Both the position numbers and the translations under genes were made by a program. From positions 1-64,000 of the forward strand of contig NZ_JACBOT010000009.1 of NCBI RefSeq assembly GCF_021532275.1: a DNA stretch of 64,000 nt. Reading direction: 5' to 3'. The stretch is from Brevibacterium sp. UCMA 11754 (GTDB lineage Bacteria > Actinomycetota > Actinomycetes > Actinomycetales > Brevibacteriaceae). Positions 33,457-41,349 of the stretch are shown here, in pieces (position 1 is the stretch's first letter; the number at the start of each line of letters is the position of its first letter). The notes beneath the pieces are model-generated. The model made no database searches. It was given only the letters and a program-made list of their open reading frames with translations, and was not told the DNA's origin.

Positions 33457-35118
33457 TTAGGCAGCGGCATTGTTCGCCCGGGCGTGTCGCCATTCCGCTT
33501 CGAACATCCACGCAATGCAATAGTCCAGGCTGAAGCCGTACCCACCGCCGAGAGTGCTCGGATCCGCTTCGGCTACCGCCTTTTCGGCAACTTTCACCAG
33601 CCGCGCCGTGTCGAAGACGTGGCGCCCTCGCCTTCTCTCCTCGAGGGGAAGCAGCTGCGAGCCGTCGGGCAGGAAGAAGGCGAATGCCGCCTGTCCGTCC
33701 AGCGTTCCGGCGAAAGGTGCTGGGGTCCGTGAGATATTCAACTCATATTTGTGCACGGCCGTGTGGTGCGTGCGGCAGAGCAGGATGAGATTGTCCAGGT
33801 CCGTTGCTCCGCCCTGTGACCACGGACGGATATGGTGAGCGTCGCACCTCCTGCGGGCGCGGCAGCCGGGGAATTGGCATCCCATATCCCGTGCGCTCAG
33901 CGCCAGGCGTTGACGTCTGCTCACCAGCCTCTTCGAACGGCCGAGCATGAGCACGTCTCCGTCGGCGTCCTTGATCACCCCACTGACCAGGGCTTCGCAG
34001 CTCAGCCGTTCCGCCGTCGCCGAGGTGATGCCTCCGAAGCCGTCAACCCGACAGGTCAGGTCCTTCTTCCCGACCACAGGCGTCCCCGCGGGGACGTCGT
34101 CGAGGACAGCATCGGTGGTCTCGTGCTCAGCGACTGCAGTATCGAGGGCACCGAATCTGGTCACCACCTCGGCGGAGGCATGCACGAGCATGCGGGCGCG
34201 GTCGACGTCAACGGTGCCGGGCGACTCGGCCTGCGGAAACGCATGCACGATCTCCATCAGGCACATGACCTGCGAGATCGGCTCGTACGGCGGCTTCTCC
34301 TGCTCGTCCGCGTCGACCTCTTCAGTGTCAGACCGTCCTTCCGTGTCGGACTGCTGTTCGAGGACATGCCGAGCAGCGTCGAGCATCGAGGAGAACTCAG
34401 CGGCTTCATCCTCGCCCAGGTCGATCGTGATGCGGGTCCGCCCGGGTTCGGTGGTCCGCATACTCACGCTGTCGCTTGGAAGAAAGCGGGGTGGCCCACC
34501 GGCCTCGTTCGCGTCGGACAGCTGGAGGTAATTGCGAGCTATCACACCGATCTGGCTTCCGGTGGAGACATCGGCTAAGCGCAAGGCTTCCTCATCGGGG
34601 ATCCGCCCCACCAGCCTGGTGACCTCGCGCACCTTGGAGAAGCTGACATTCCCCTCCCCCAGACTCTCCTTGACCTTCGGCATGTCGCGCAGCGCCATCA
34701 TCACGCGGACGTATTCCCGTGCGGTGTGTGCGCTGACAGCAGCGATGTGCATGACCCATTGAGGCAGCGATGTCACGCCCACCCACTGTGCCCACAGTCC
34801 TCGGCGTTCGACCTCGTCGATGAGTGCAATGACACGGGCATGGCAGAAGGCGATGCACGAGATGTTGCGTCGAATGTCGGCAACCAGCTCCTCGGAGGTG
34901 AGGTCGCCGAGCCCAGTCCCCGTGTCCGTCTCAGGGTCCGCATCCGTCTCACCGCCAGAGCGACCTCCAGGGCTCGGCCCGTCGTGCGGAGCTTCCACCT
35001 GCGCCCTCGAGCCTCTGCCGTAGTCGCTGGGATCGACGCTCATCGATTTGAGAATCTCTGCATCTGAAAACGGATCCGGATAGTCCGCAAATGGATCTGC
35101 AGCCGTGTTCTCGACCAT
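33457..35118 (-). CDS. DUF222 domain protein with C-terminal HNH nuclease domain (13E12-repeat type)
   Basis: This is a member of the DUF222/HNH family that is expanded in many actinobacteria and treated as selfish or repeat-associated. The N-terminal and central helical DUF222 region includes EYVRVMMALRDMPKVKESLGEG and the C-terminal HNH motif is CDAHHIRPWSQGGATDLDN...LLCRTHH, with metal and catalytic His and Cys present. An acidic, low-complexity linker (EGRSDTEEVDADEQEKPP) separates the parts. I chose the ATG at 35118 (MVENTAAD), which has an AAAGG site. An ATG at 35172 would add 18 residues of unconvincing sequence. It lies immediately upstream of the SOS promoter of imuA'. Function is unknown. 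Confidence 0.85.
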   Translation of the reverse strand: MVENTAADPFADYPDPFSDAEILKSMSVDPSDYGRGSRAQVEAPHDGPSPGGRSGGETDADPETDTGTGLGDLTSEELVADIRRNISCIAFCHARVIALIDEVERRGLWAQWVGVTSLPQWVMHIAAVSAHTAREYVRVMMALRDMPKVKESLGEGNVSFSKVREVTRLVGRIPDEEALRLADVSTGSQIGVIARNYLQLSDANEAGGPPRFLPSDSVSMRTTEPGRTRITIDLGEDEAAEFSSMLDAARHVLEQQSDTEGRSDTEEVDADEQEKPPYEPISQVMCLMEIVHAFPQAESPGTVDVDRARMLVHASAEVVTRFGALDTAVAEHETTDAVLDDVPAGTPVVGKKDLTCRVDGFGGITSATAERLSCEALVSGVIKDADGDVLMLGRSKRLVSRRQRLALSARDMGCQFPGCRARRRCDAHHIRPWSQGGATDLDNLILLCRTHHTAVHKYELNISRTPAPFAGTLDGQAAFAFFLPDGSQLLPLEERRRGRHVFDTARLVKVAEKAVAEADPSTLGGGYGFSLDYCIAWMFEAEWRHARANNAAA

Positions 35119-35172
35119 GGTCCCCACCTTTCCCCTTCGGCCCCTGTGGCCGTTCGGTTCGCGAGTCCCCAT

Positions 35173-35380
35173 GACCTCGAACCTGCTTTCACCATACGAG
35201 GCGCCACTGACATGACATCCGAAACATCATGATCGAATCTGCTGAATCAGTCTTTCATCTTCTAATCTGATTCGCTTTCTAAATACCGGCGTTCTAGGGC
35301 ATTAGAATCTCCCGAATGTGAATGCGTCCCCGCGGGGGCGCACCAGGCTCAATCGCAGCGTCACACCGTAGGCTGTTCGC
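35173..35380. other. AT-richer intergenic region with three dyads
   Basis: The region holds GAATCAG (35244-35250) paired with CTGATTC (35267-35273) across 16 bases. TTCTA/TAGAA (35292-35296 and 35303-35307) flank six bases, and a near copy of the CGTCCCCGCGGGGACG palindrome lies at 35325-35340. It separates the divergent HNH and methyltransferase genes. The methyltransferase -10 is TAGGCT at 35369-35374. No RNA gene was recognised. Confidence 0.6.
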
Positions 35381-36106
35381 ATGAGCGATGAGACGAATGA
35401 CGACGCGGTCCTCTCCCGTAGCAGCCCCCACCTCTCCCATAGCAGCCCCCAGGATTCGGACCGGGAGGCAGCCACCCGAGCCTCCTACGATGCGATCGCC
35501 GAGACCTATACGGGCTGGATTGCAGACGAGCTCACGGCCAAGCCACACGATCGAGCAGTTCTCGGTGCCTTTTCGGAACTCGTGCTCGCCACAGGGGATT
35601 CCCAGACTCTGGAAATCGGGTGCGGCCCCGGTCGGATCACCGCATTCCTTGCCGCCCTGGGTCTGACTCCCTCGGGCCTCGACCTCTCCCCCGCCATGAT
35701 CGCCCTGGCAACGCGCCACTACCCCACCTTCGACTTCGCCACCGGAACCATGACCGCACTGCCGTACGGCGACGACAGCTTCTCCGGACTCCTCGCGTGG
35801 TACTCCATCATCCACGTTCCCGATGAGTCCCTGCACACAGTCTTTGCTGAGGCGGCACGAGTGCTGCGGCCGGGTGGGCTGTTCCAATTGGCCTTCCAGC
35901 TCGGCGATCGAATCGACCATCAGGCGAAGGCCGCCGGCTTCACGGTCGATCTCGACTTCCACCGTCGCTCGATCGATCAGGTTCTCACGGTTCTCGCTGA
36001 CCACGGCTTCGTCCCCGTGACCCGGCTCGAACGGGAACCGGACCAAGCGGGCCGATTCCCAGAGGTGACACGACAGGGCTACCTGCTCGTCCGCCGGCCA
36101 GCCTGA
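35381..36106 (+). CDS. Class I SAM-dependent methyltransferase
   Basis: This 241-residue methyltransferase has the SAM-binding motif LEIGCGPGRITAFLAALG followed by GLDLSPAMIALA, and LRPGGLFQLAFQLGD as post-motif. The preceding YDAIAETYTGWIADEL segment is typical of small-molecule methyltransferases of the Methyltransf_11/25 type. The acceptor is unknown. The first 30 residues hold a tandem repeat (SRSSPHLSHSSP), encoded by two 21-bp copies at 35411-35452, and are probably disordered. The ATG at 35381 lies six bases after TAGGCT, consistent with a leaderless transcript. About 177 bp follow before trmL with no recognisable feature. Confidence 0.88.
   Translation: MSDETNDDAVLSRSSPHLSHSSPQDSDREAATRASYDAIAETYTGWIADELTAKPHDRAVLGAFSELVLATGDSQTLEIGCGPGRITAFLAALGLTPSGLDLSPAMIALATRHYPTFDFATGTMTALPYGDDSFSGLLAWYSIIHVPDESLHTVFAEAARVLRPGGLFQLAFQLGDRIDHQAKAAGFTVDLDFHRRSIDQVLTVLADHGFVPVTRLEREPDQAGRFPEVTRQGYLLVRRPA
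35411..35452 (+). repeat. Two tandem 21-bp units inside the methyltransferase gene
   Basis: CTCTCCCGTAGCAGCCCCCAC (35411-35431) is followed by a copy differing at two positions (35432-35452), encoding the Ser-Ser-Pro-rich N-terminal stretch. An in-frame seven-codon duplication is the simplest explanation. Confidence 0.85.
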
Positions 36107-36283
36107 CTTCCGTCCCCAGGAAACAGCCCGTATCGCCTACCCAGTCACAAGGAACCGGACCAACAGTCACGAAAGTATGACATCATCCGCCGAGGTGGAG
36201 CGTCGGACAGGTCCTCGTCATCGAGGCCACCTGGCTGGAATGACGGCAGAAGCGGCCTGCAAACGTGACAAAATGGAACTCAT

Positions 36284-36748
36284 ATGAACATCGACATCGT
36301 CTTCCACACTCCTGAGATCCCCGGCAACACCGGCAACGCCATACGCCTGGCCGCAGTCACGGGGGCCCACCTCCACCTCGTCGAACCCTTGGGCTTCGAC
36401 CTCTCTGATGCGAAGCTGCGTCGTGCGGGACTCGATTATCACGATCTTGCCCACGTCACGGTCCACGCCTCTCTGACGGATCTGTGGAACCGCCTCGGCG
36501 AGCGTCGGGTCATCGCATTCACCACCCATACGGAGCAGTCCTTCGCCGAGGTGGACTACTGTGACGGTGATGTCCTCCTCTTCGGTCAGGAGTCGACGGG
36601 CCTGCCCGATGCAGTCGTCGATGATGAGCATGTGGACCTGTCCGTGCGCATCCCGATGCTGCCGTCGCGGCGCTCGCTCAACCTCGCCAATTCCGCGTCG
36701 ATCGCGATTTACGAGGCCTGGCGACAGCAGGGATACGCCGGTGCCTGA
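36284..36748 (+). CDS. trmL: tRNA (cytidine/uridine(34)-2'-O)-methyltransferase TrmL-like
   Basis: This SPOUT-class enzyme of 154 residues methylates the 2'-O of the wobble nucleotide in some tRNA-Leu species. The start MNIDIVFHTPEIPGNTGNAIRLAAVTGA and the knot motifs LLFGQESTGLPD and RIPMLPSRRSLNLANSASIAIYEAWRQ are diagnostic. The compact length distinguishes it from TrmH-type rRNA methyltransferases such as the one at 40437. The ATG at 36284 is nine bases after CAAAAT, a weak -10 candidate, or uses GGAAC as a ribosome site. It is monocistronic or paired with pdxK, which starts 46 bp downstream. Confidence 0.92.
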   Translation: MNIDIVFHTPEIPGNTGNAIRLAAVTGAHLHLVEPLGFDLSDAKLRRAGLDYHDLAHVTVHASLTDLWNRLGERRVIAFTTHTEQSFAEVDYCDGDVLLFGQESTGLPDAVVDDEHVDLSVRIPMLPSRRSLNLANSASIAIYEAWRQQGYAGA

Positions 36749-36793
36749 ACGCGCGTAGACTTCTGCCCGACAGCAATTCCCGAAAGGACCACT

Positions 36794-37618
36794 ATGACCT
36801 CCAAAGTGCTCACGATCGCCGGCTCCGATGTCTCAGGCGGAGCAGGGCTCGAAGCTGACCTGAAGATGTTCGAAGAGTATGGCGCGTTCGGCACCGCCGC
36901 CGTGACCTGCATCGTCACCTTCGAACCGAATGACGGCTTCAGCCACGTCATCGAATTCATCGACCCCGAGGTTGTGACCAGGCAGCTCGAATCGACGCTG
37001 GCGGTGCACAAGTTCGACGCGATCAAGTCGGGCATGCTCGGGTCCGTGGAGAACGCTCTCGTTCTGGCCGAGAAGCTCAAGACCAATGAGCTTCCCTATG
37101 TCTTCGACCCTGTCCTCGTGTGCAAGGGTGCGGGCACGATGGTCGATCTCAAGGATCTCTTCGTCGACAACCTCGTGCCCTTGGCCACCGTCATCACCCC
37201 GAACCTCGAGGAAGCCGCAACGCTGGCTGGCATCGAACCGATCGATTCGGTTGAGGGCATGATCGAGGCCGCGAAGATCATCCACGACCAGGGCGCCGAA
37301 AACGTCGTCGTCAAGGGCGGAGCACGTCTGGCCGGTGCGGACGCGATCGACATTCTCTTCGATGGCCAGAAGGTCACGACGCTGCGTTCGCGCAAGGTCA
37401 ATGAGAAGCTCGTCAACGGTGCAGGCTGTTCATTCGCCTCATCCATCGCCGCTGGCATCGCCACCGGTCTCAGCGTTGAGGACGCGGTCGTCTCGGCGAA
37501 GGAGAAGGTCGCCCACGGCATCGCGAACTGTCTCGACAATGCCACCGGCGTGGCCTCGCTGTTCCACCCCGCGGCACGCACTCAGCCGTCACCCGATGTC
37601 CGCGTCAGTGTGGACTGA
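36794..37618 (+). CDS. pdxK: Pyridoxine/pyridoxal kinase of the ThiD-like type (PdxK)
   Basis: This ribokinase-fold kinase of 274 residues starts SKVLTIAGSDVSGGAGLEADLK. Typical hydroxymethylpyrimidine kinases have GTGDTFAS at the anion hole. Here the segment is VNGAGCSFASSIAAGIATG, in which the Cys replaces Asp. That GAGC form is the mark of the Bacillus/Staphylococcus-type pyridoxal kinase that phosphorylates vitamin B6 vitamers, although such enzymes can also act on hydroxymethylpyrimidine. It has a good AAAGGA site before the ATG and is followed by a strong terminator. No thiamine riboswitch is seen upstream, which also favours B6 salvage. Confidence 0.85.
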   Translation: MTSKVLTIAGSDVSGGAGLEADLKMFEEYGAFGTAAVTCIVTFEPNDGFSHVIEFIDPEVVTRQLESTLAVHKFDAIKSGMLGSVENALVLAEKLKTNELPYVFDPVLVCKGAGTMVDLKDLFVDNLVPLATVITPNLEEAATLAGIEPIDSVEGMIEAAKIIHDQGAENVVVKGGARLAGADAIDILFDGQKVTTLRSRKVNEKLVNGAGCSFASSIAAGIATGLSVEDAVVSAKEKVAHGIANCLDNATGVASLFHPAARTQPSPDVRVSVD

Positions 37619-37637
37619 GCTAAATCACAGAGCAAAA

Positions 37638-37677
37638 GAACTGCCCCGCACACCGTCTCAGGTGTGCGGGGCAGTTC
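37638..37677. terminator. 17-bp hairpin between pdxK and rpmE2
   Basis: GAACTGCCCCGCACACC (37638-37654) pairs perfectly with 37661-37677 around a GTCTCA loop. It lies between convergent genes and is preceded by an A-rich stretch, so it suits termination in both directions. Confidence 0.88.
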
Positions 37678-37732
37678 GCATGAGTCATGCGTGACGGCCG
37701 GAACCGTCTGATCGGTCGAAACCGACAGGGGA

Positions 37733-37987
37733 TCAGCGCTTGCCGAAGCCCTTGTAGCGATCCTTGAACTTCTCGACGCGGCCTGCGGAGTCGAGGATGC
37801 GCTGCTTTCCGGTGTAGAACGGGTGCGATGCGCTCGAGATCTCAACGTCGATGACTGGGTAGGTGTTGCCGTCTTCCCATTCGATCGTCTTTTCGCTCGT
37901 CGCGGTCGAACGGGTGAGGATCTTGGTTCCCGACGACAGATCGTTGAACACGATCGGTGCGTATTCCGGGTGGATGTCCTTTTTCAT
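37733..37987 (-). CDS. rpmE2: 50S ribosomal protein L31 type B (zinc-free)
   Basis: This is an 84-residue ribosomal protein of the large subunit. The start [16 protein letters not shown], the central [14 protein letters not shown] and the end [20 protein letters not shown] are characteristic of type B L31. It has no cysteines, so it is the zinc-independent form that replaces the zinc-binding type under zinc limitation in many bacteria. I did not find a Zur-like palindrome in the 176 bp upstream, so zinc control is not evident. The ATG at 37987 has an AAAGG site; the upstream in-frame extension is rejected. Confidence 0.96.
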   Translation of the reverse strand: MKKDIHPEYAPIVFNDLSSGTKILTRSTATSEKTIEWEDGNTYPVIDVEISSASHPFYTGKQRILDSAGRVEKFKDRYKGFGKR

Positions 37988-38163
37988 ATTCTTACCTTTG
38001 CTGAATCCGCTCAGGCGCCTGGTATGGGTCGACCCATCCGCCAGTGCCCGAATTCGTCTGCTGGACACGCCCCGTACCGTAGGAACCGGACACGAAGCGA
38101 CAGTCCAGTCTATCTGATGGACCGACCCAAAGCGATTCCCCTGCCGTCTCCTAAACTGTGGCC

Positions 38164-38715
38164 ATGAACACCAAGGAACGCATCTCCGCGCAATTCGACC
38201 TCACTCCCGCAGCATCGGATCCCGATCTCATGGCCAAGCCCACCGCCGAGGCGATCCCGTCGATCACCGGCGATGTCGCCGCCTTCGCCATCGACCCGCA
38301 GATCGCTGACACTTCTGCCCTGCTCGACGCCACCGGCCTAGGGCCTGAGACTTCAGCCAACTGTGTTCTCGTCGCAGGTTCACGCGCCGGTGAGGAAAGG
38401 ATCGCGGCCTGCATGGTGCTCGCGAACACGCGCGCCGATGTGAACAAGCGCGTGAAGAAGCTCCTCGACGTCCGCAAGGCCTCATTCCTGCCCATGGATC
38501 GTGCGGTCGGCGAATCGGGTATGGAGTACGGCGGTATCGGGCCGATCGGACTGCCCGCCAACTACCGGATTCTCATCGACTCACGTGTGGCCGAGGCCAA
38601 AGAACTCATCATCGGCTCGGGCATCCGCGGGTCCAAGCTCATGCTCTCAGGCGCGGCATTGGCGTCACTTCCCACCGCCGAGGTGGTCGAGGGGCTCGCC
38701 AACGAGATCGAATGA
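38164..38715 (+). CDS. YbaK/EbsC-family aminoacyl-tRNA deacylase-like protein
   Basis: This 183-residue protein has the YbaK/ProX editing-domain fold, which hydrolyses mischarged aminoacyl-tRNAs. Recognisable parts are [22 protein letters not shown], the conserved Lys region [16 protein letters not shown] and the Gly-rich [17 protein letters not shown], followed by [13 protein letters not shown]. Substrate amino acid is not predictable. The ATG at 38164 follows TAAACT (38152-38157) by six bases, so a leaderless start is likely; a GTG at 38158 is rejected. It ends six bases from the convergent uncharacterised gene. Confidence 0.85.
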   Translation: MNTKERISAQFDLTPAASDPDLMAKPTAEAIPSITGDVAAFAIDPQIADTSALLDATGLGPETSANCVLVAGSRAGEERIAACMVLANTRADVNKRVKKLLDVRKASFLPMDRAVGESGMEYGGIGPIGLPANYRILIDSRVAEAKELIIGSGIRGSKLMLSGAALASLPTAEVVEGLANEIE

Positions 38716-38721
38716 TCGTGC

Positions 38722-39432
38722 TCAGCTGACCGTGCCGATGGGAATCGCGGGGGCAACACGGGCAGAACCGATCCCGCGGTTGGCCTTTCCCAGTCGGAAC
38801 CGCACATGTGATTTGAGGATCGTGCCCGAGGCCGCCAGCCCGTCCACGAGCTCGTCTCCGACGAAGAGTGTGAACGTCCACGCCTCGTTGTGTTCGGTGT
38901 CCGGCAAAGGACCGGTGCCCGCCTGCAGGACTCGTGATCCCCACAGCTGCCTGGTCATCGGCAACCGCACGTCGTGACCGGCGACCGTGTATTCGACATC
39001 GCTGGCCGAACTGATGTCCTCATAGCTGCCTGCTGAGATCCCGTATTCGCCGACGCAAGTGAGAAAAAGCTGCCCGTTGGCCCCCTCAGGCACGAGATCA
39101 CGACCCTCATTCAGCCGGGCGTCGACAACGTCGCCGAGGAGATCCGAACGCTGTTCCTGCCGCGTCTGAGGTGGCATTGCTGTGCGCACGTCGAGGACTG
39201 CGGGTTTGGGAACGTAGAGCAGTCCCAGCTCGACCTGCTCGCAGAATCGTCTGCCCTCCATCCATGCGCTCATCTCGGCTCCAAGCTCTTCCGCGTCAGA
39301 CCACCAGGCTCGGTTTTGGCTGGAGACGAACCTGGACGCCTCATCAGCGATGTCCCTGGGCACAGAGTCAAGCGTCGCCCAACCGCTGGAGCCCATGCGT
39401 GCGATCTCGCGGTCTCGTTCTATCCTCTGCAC
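38722..39432 (-). CDS. Uncharacterised protein (236 aa)
   Basis: I do not recognise this protein. It begins MQRIERDREIARMGSSG, likely from a GTG at 39432 with a strong GGAGGAG site five bases upstream. It has a possible helical first third with several Trp (RAWWSDAEELGAEMSAW) and a beta-rich remainder (GQLFLTCVGEYGISAGSYED, EAWTFTLFVGDELV). It lacks signal peptide, membrane helices and known motifs. It lies downstream of the 'phosphatase'-annotated family gene with a 39-bp gap on the same strand, so the two may be cotranscribed. Codon usage matches its neighbours, so recent transfer is not indicated. Confidence 0.7.
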   Translation of the reverse strand: MQRIERDREIARMGSSGWATLDSVPRDIADEASRFVSSQNRAWWSDAEELGAEMSAWMEGRRFCEQVELGLLYVPKPAVLDVRTAMPPQTRQEQRSDLLGDVVDARLNEGRDLVPEGANGQLFLTCVGEYGISAGSYEDISSASDVEYTVAGHDVRLPMTRQLWGSRVLQAGTGPLPDTEHNEAWTFTLFVGDELVDGLAASGTILKSHVRFRLGKANRGIGSARVAPAIPIGTVS

Positions 39433-39471
39433 CGCTTCTCCTCCGGTCGTTTTGATGGGATCCGTGCGCGG

Positions 39472-40242
39472 TCAGTCCAACCCTGCCCGTTCGAGGACGA
39501 AGTCGATGAGCGGTTCGTAGAGGTAGGGGACGACGTCGTCGTCGAGGGGCACGGTGACCTCGATGGATCCCTGAGCTTCGGCGACGAAGAGAGCAGGATC
39601 GTTGCAGTCGGCGTAGCCCAGCGTGCGCAGTCCACGAGTCGAAGCCGCACCGGCCCACCCGTGATCGGCCACGATCAGATCCGGGGTCTGGCCGCCTCGG
39701 CGGGTGATGTCGTCGAGAAGTGCGTGCATGGGTTCGGCGAGGTGGGTGTGCGGGGTGCCACCGTGCTGATGCCAGGTCCACACACGATTGATCTGCCTGC
39801 AGTCGCCGCCGAGGCCGGGGACGGGAACGGCGTTGGTCTGCTGTGTGATTGTGGCACCGCGGGTTTCGGCAGCTGCGGCGATGGCCATGTGCACGGGAAG
39901 CAGGCCGGCAGGGTGGCCGGTGGCGAAGAGGATCTCTCCCCCGGCTCGAGTGACATCCCCGATTGCCGCTGCCAACTGCTCGAGTGCCTCGATGCAGCGC
40001 TCGGTCGATATCGTATCGACGCCTTCAATGAAGTCCGTCTCGGGACGCAGCCCGCACCGGTCGACCATGAGGGAGAACACGGAGTCGAAGTTCCATTCGC
40101 GGGTGAGTTCGACGCCGAAGTCGAACTGCCTCTCCTGTGCGAGGAAACGGTGGATGTGAGAGAGGTTGTTCTCTCTGGGAGTGGCGACTTGGCCGGTGAT
40201 GCGAGCGGTTTCGAGGGCGTTGGCGAGTGTGGTGCGATCCAC
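39472..40242 (-). CDS. Conserved actinobacterial protein usually annotated as phosphatase
   Basis: This 256-residue protein belongs to a conserved actinobacterial family annotated as 'phosphatase' without firm evidence. Typical parts are TGQVATPRENNLSHIHRFL, ILFATGHPAGLLPVHMAIA (Gly/His-rich loop), DLIVADHGWAGAA, GYADCNDPALFVAEAQG and VTVPLDDDVVPYLYEPL. The conserved Asp and His residues could bind metal. The GTG at 40242 has a GAGGAG site. The 194 bp upstream (40243-40436), separating it from the TrmH gene, show no recognisable feature. The function is therefore best stated as unknown, possibly hydrolytic. Confidence 0.75.
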   Translation of the reverse strand: MDRTTLANALETARITGQVATPRENNLSHIHRFLAQERQFDFGVELTREWNFDSVFSLMVDRCGLRPETDFIEGVDTISTERCIEALEQLAAAIGDVTRAGGEILFATGHPAGLLPVHMAIAAAAETRGATITQQTNAVPVPGLGGDCRQINRVWTWHQHGGTPHTHLAEPMHALLDDITRRGGQTPDLIVADHGWAGAASTRGLRTLGYADCNDPALFVAEAQGSIEVTVPLDDDVVPYLYEPLIDFVLERAGLD

Positions 40243-40436
40243 TGGTCTCCTCAGTCAGAGTCACGATGTTCGAGGTTACGAAAACTGCGGGCGAAATGCC
40301 TGCCACCAGTCTCCCACAGCCAATTTCGTCCCCGGTCAGCGCGCCGGAGGACTCTTACCCAGAGGCCCCCGGTCAACGCTGCGGAGGACCCCGCGTCGGA
40401 ATAGGAGTGTTAGCCGGGGACGCGTCAGGCTCCGTC

Positions 40437-41345
40437 TCAGAGAGCGGCAGCAGGCTCTGACTGCAGGGCGAAGCAGGCCACCGCCGAGGCGGCTGCGACG
40501 TTGAGGGAGTCGACTCCCCCGGACATCGGGATCATGACAGTCGAATCGCAGGCGGCGATCGTTGATCGTCGCAGACCGTCGCCCTCGGTGCCGAAGACGA
40601 TGGCGGTGCGTTCGGGGGCATCAGCGGCGAACTCTCGGATCGCCACGGAGTCCTCGTCGAGGGCCAGTGCCGCGACATGGAAACCGAGCTCACGCAGGGT
40701 ATCGACTCCGGCGGGCCAAGTTTCTATTCGCGTCCACGGCACCTGGAACACGGTGCCCATGGACACTCGGATGGAACGTCTGTAGAGAGGATCGGCGCAC
40801 CTCGGCGTCACCAGGACAGCATCGACGCCGAACGCGGCAGCGGACCGGAATATCGCACCTATGTTCGTATGATCGACGACGTCTTCGATGACGACGATGC
40901 GACTGGCTTTGGCCACGAGCTGGCCGACATCGGCCATCTCCGGGCGATGCATGGCTGCCAGAGCACCTCGGTGCAGGTGGAAGCCGGTGAGGGCTTCGAC
41001 TGCGGCATCGGTGCCGATGAAGATCGGAGCATCGTTGGTGGCGATGAGGTCGGCTAAGTCGAAGAGCCATTTGGGGCTGGTCAGGTATGACCGGGGAACC
41101 ATGCCTGCGGCGTGGGCGCGGCGAATGATCTTCGAGGACTCGGCGATGAAGAGTCCTTCGGCTGGCTCACGGATGCTGCGAAGCGCCACATCGGTCAGCT
41201 GAGTGTAGTCATGCAGGTCCTCCGCGGATGAGGCCAGCAGTGTCTCCTCATCGAAGAATCGCAGGCGGTGGGCTTTGATGCCGAGCTCGGTGGCACGGTC
41301 GATGACCTGCTGCCTTGTCAGTGGTGCCTTGGCCGGAGTGTTCAT
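40437..41345 (-). CDS. TrmH/SpoU-family RNA 2'-O-methyltransferase
   Basis: This SPOUT-class RNA methyltransferase of 302 residues has an N-terminal L30e-like substrate domain (RSIREPAEGLFIAESSKIIRRA) and the knot domain motifs ASRIVVIEDVVDHTNIGAIFRSAAAFG, AIVFGTEGDGLR and IPMSGGVDSLNVAAASAVACF. It probably modifies rRNA or tRNA, but the exact nucleotide is unknown. It follows the TSUP permease gene by 4 bp and the ABC ATPase gene further upstream, so it is likely the last gene of a three-gene unit. The ATG at 41345 is the first in frame. Confidence 0.9.
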   Translation of the reverse strand: MNTPAKAPLTRQQVIDRATELGIKAHRLRFFDEETLLASSAEDLHDYTQLTDVALRSIREPAEGLFIAESSKIIRRAHAAGMVPRSYLTSPKWLFDLADLIATNDAPIFIGTDAAVEALTGFHLHRGALAAMHRPEMADVGQLVAKASRIVVIEDVVDHTNIGAIFRSAAAFGVDAVLVTPRCADPLYRRSIRVSMGTVFQVPWTRIETWPAGVDTLRELGFHVAALALDEDSVAIREFAADAPERTAIVFGTEGDGLRRSTIAACDSTVMIPMSGGVDSLNVAAASAVACFALQSEPAAAL

Positions 41346-41349
41346 GCGA

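Noticed and set aside
36188..36201. CGCCGAGGTGGAGC, similar to one arm of the hairpin at 50681-50724
   Set aside because: GCCGAGG-type words are very common in this window because of Ala-Glu-Ala codons, so a shared intergenic word is not strong evidence of a repeat family.
37988..38163. Zur box upstream of rpmE2
   Set aside because: Zinc-free L31 genes are often zinc-regulated, but no Zur-like palindrome was found in this stretch.
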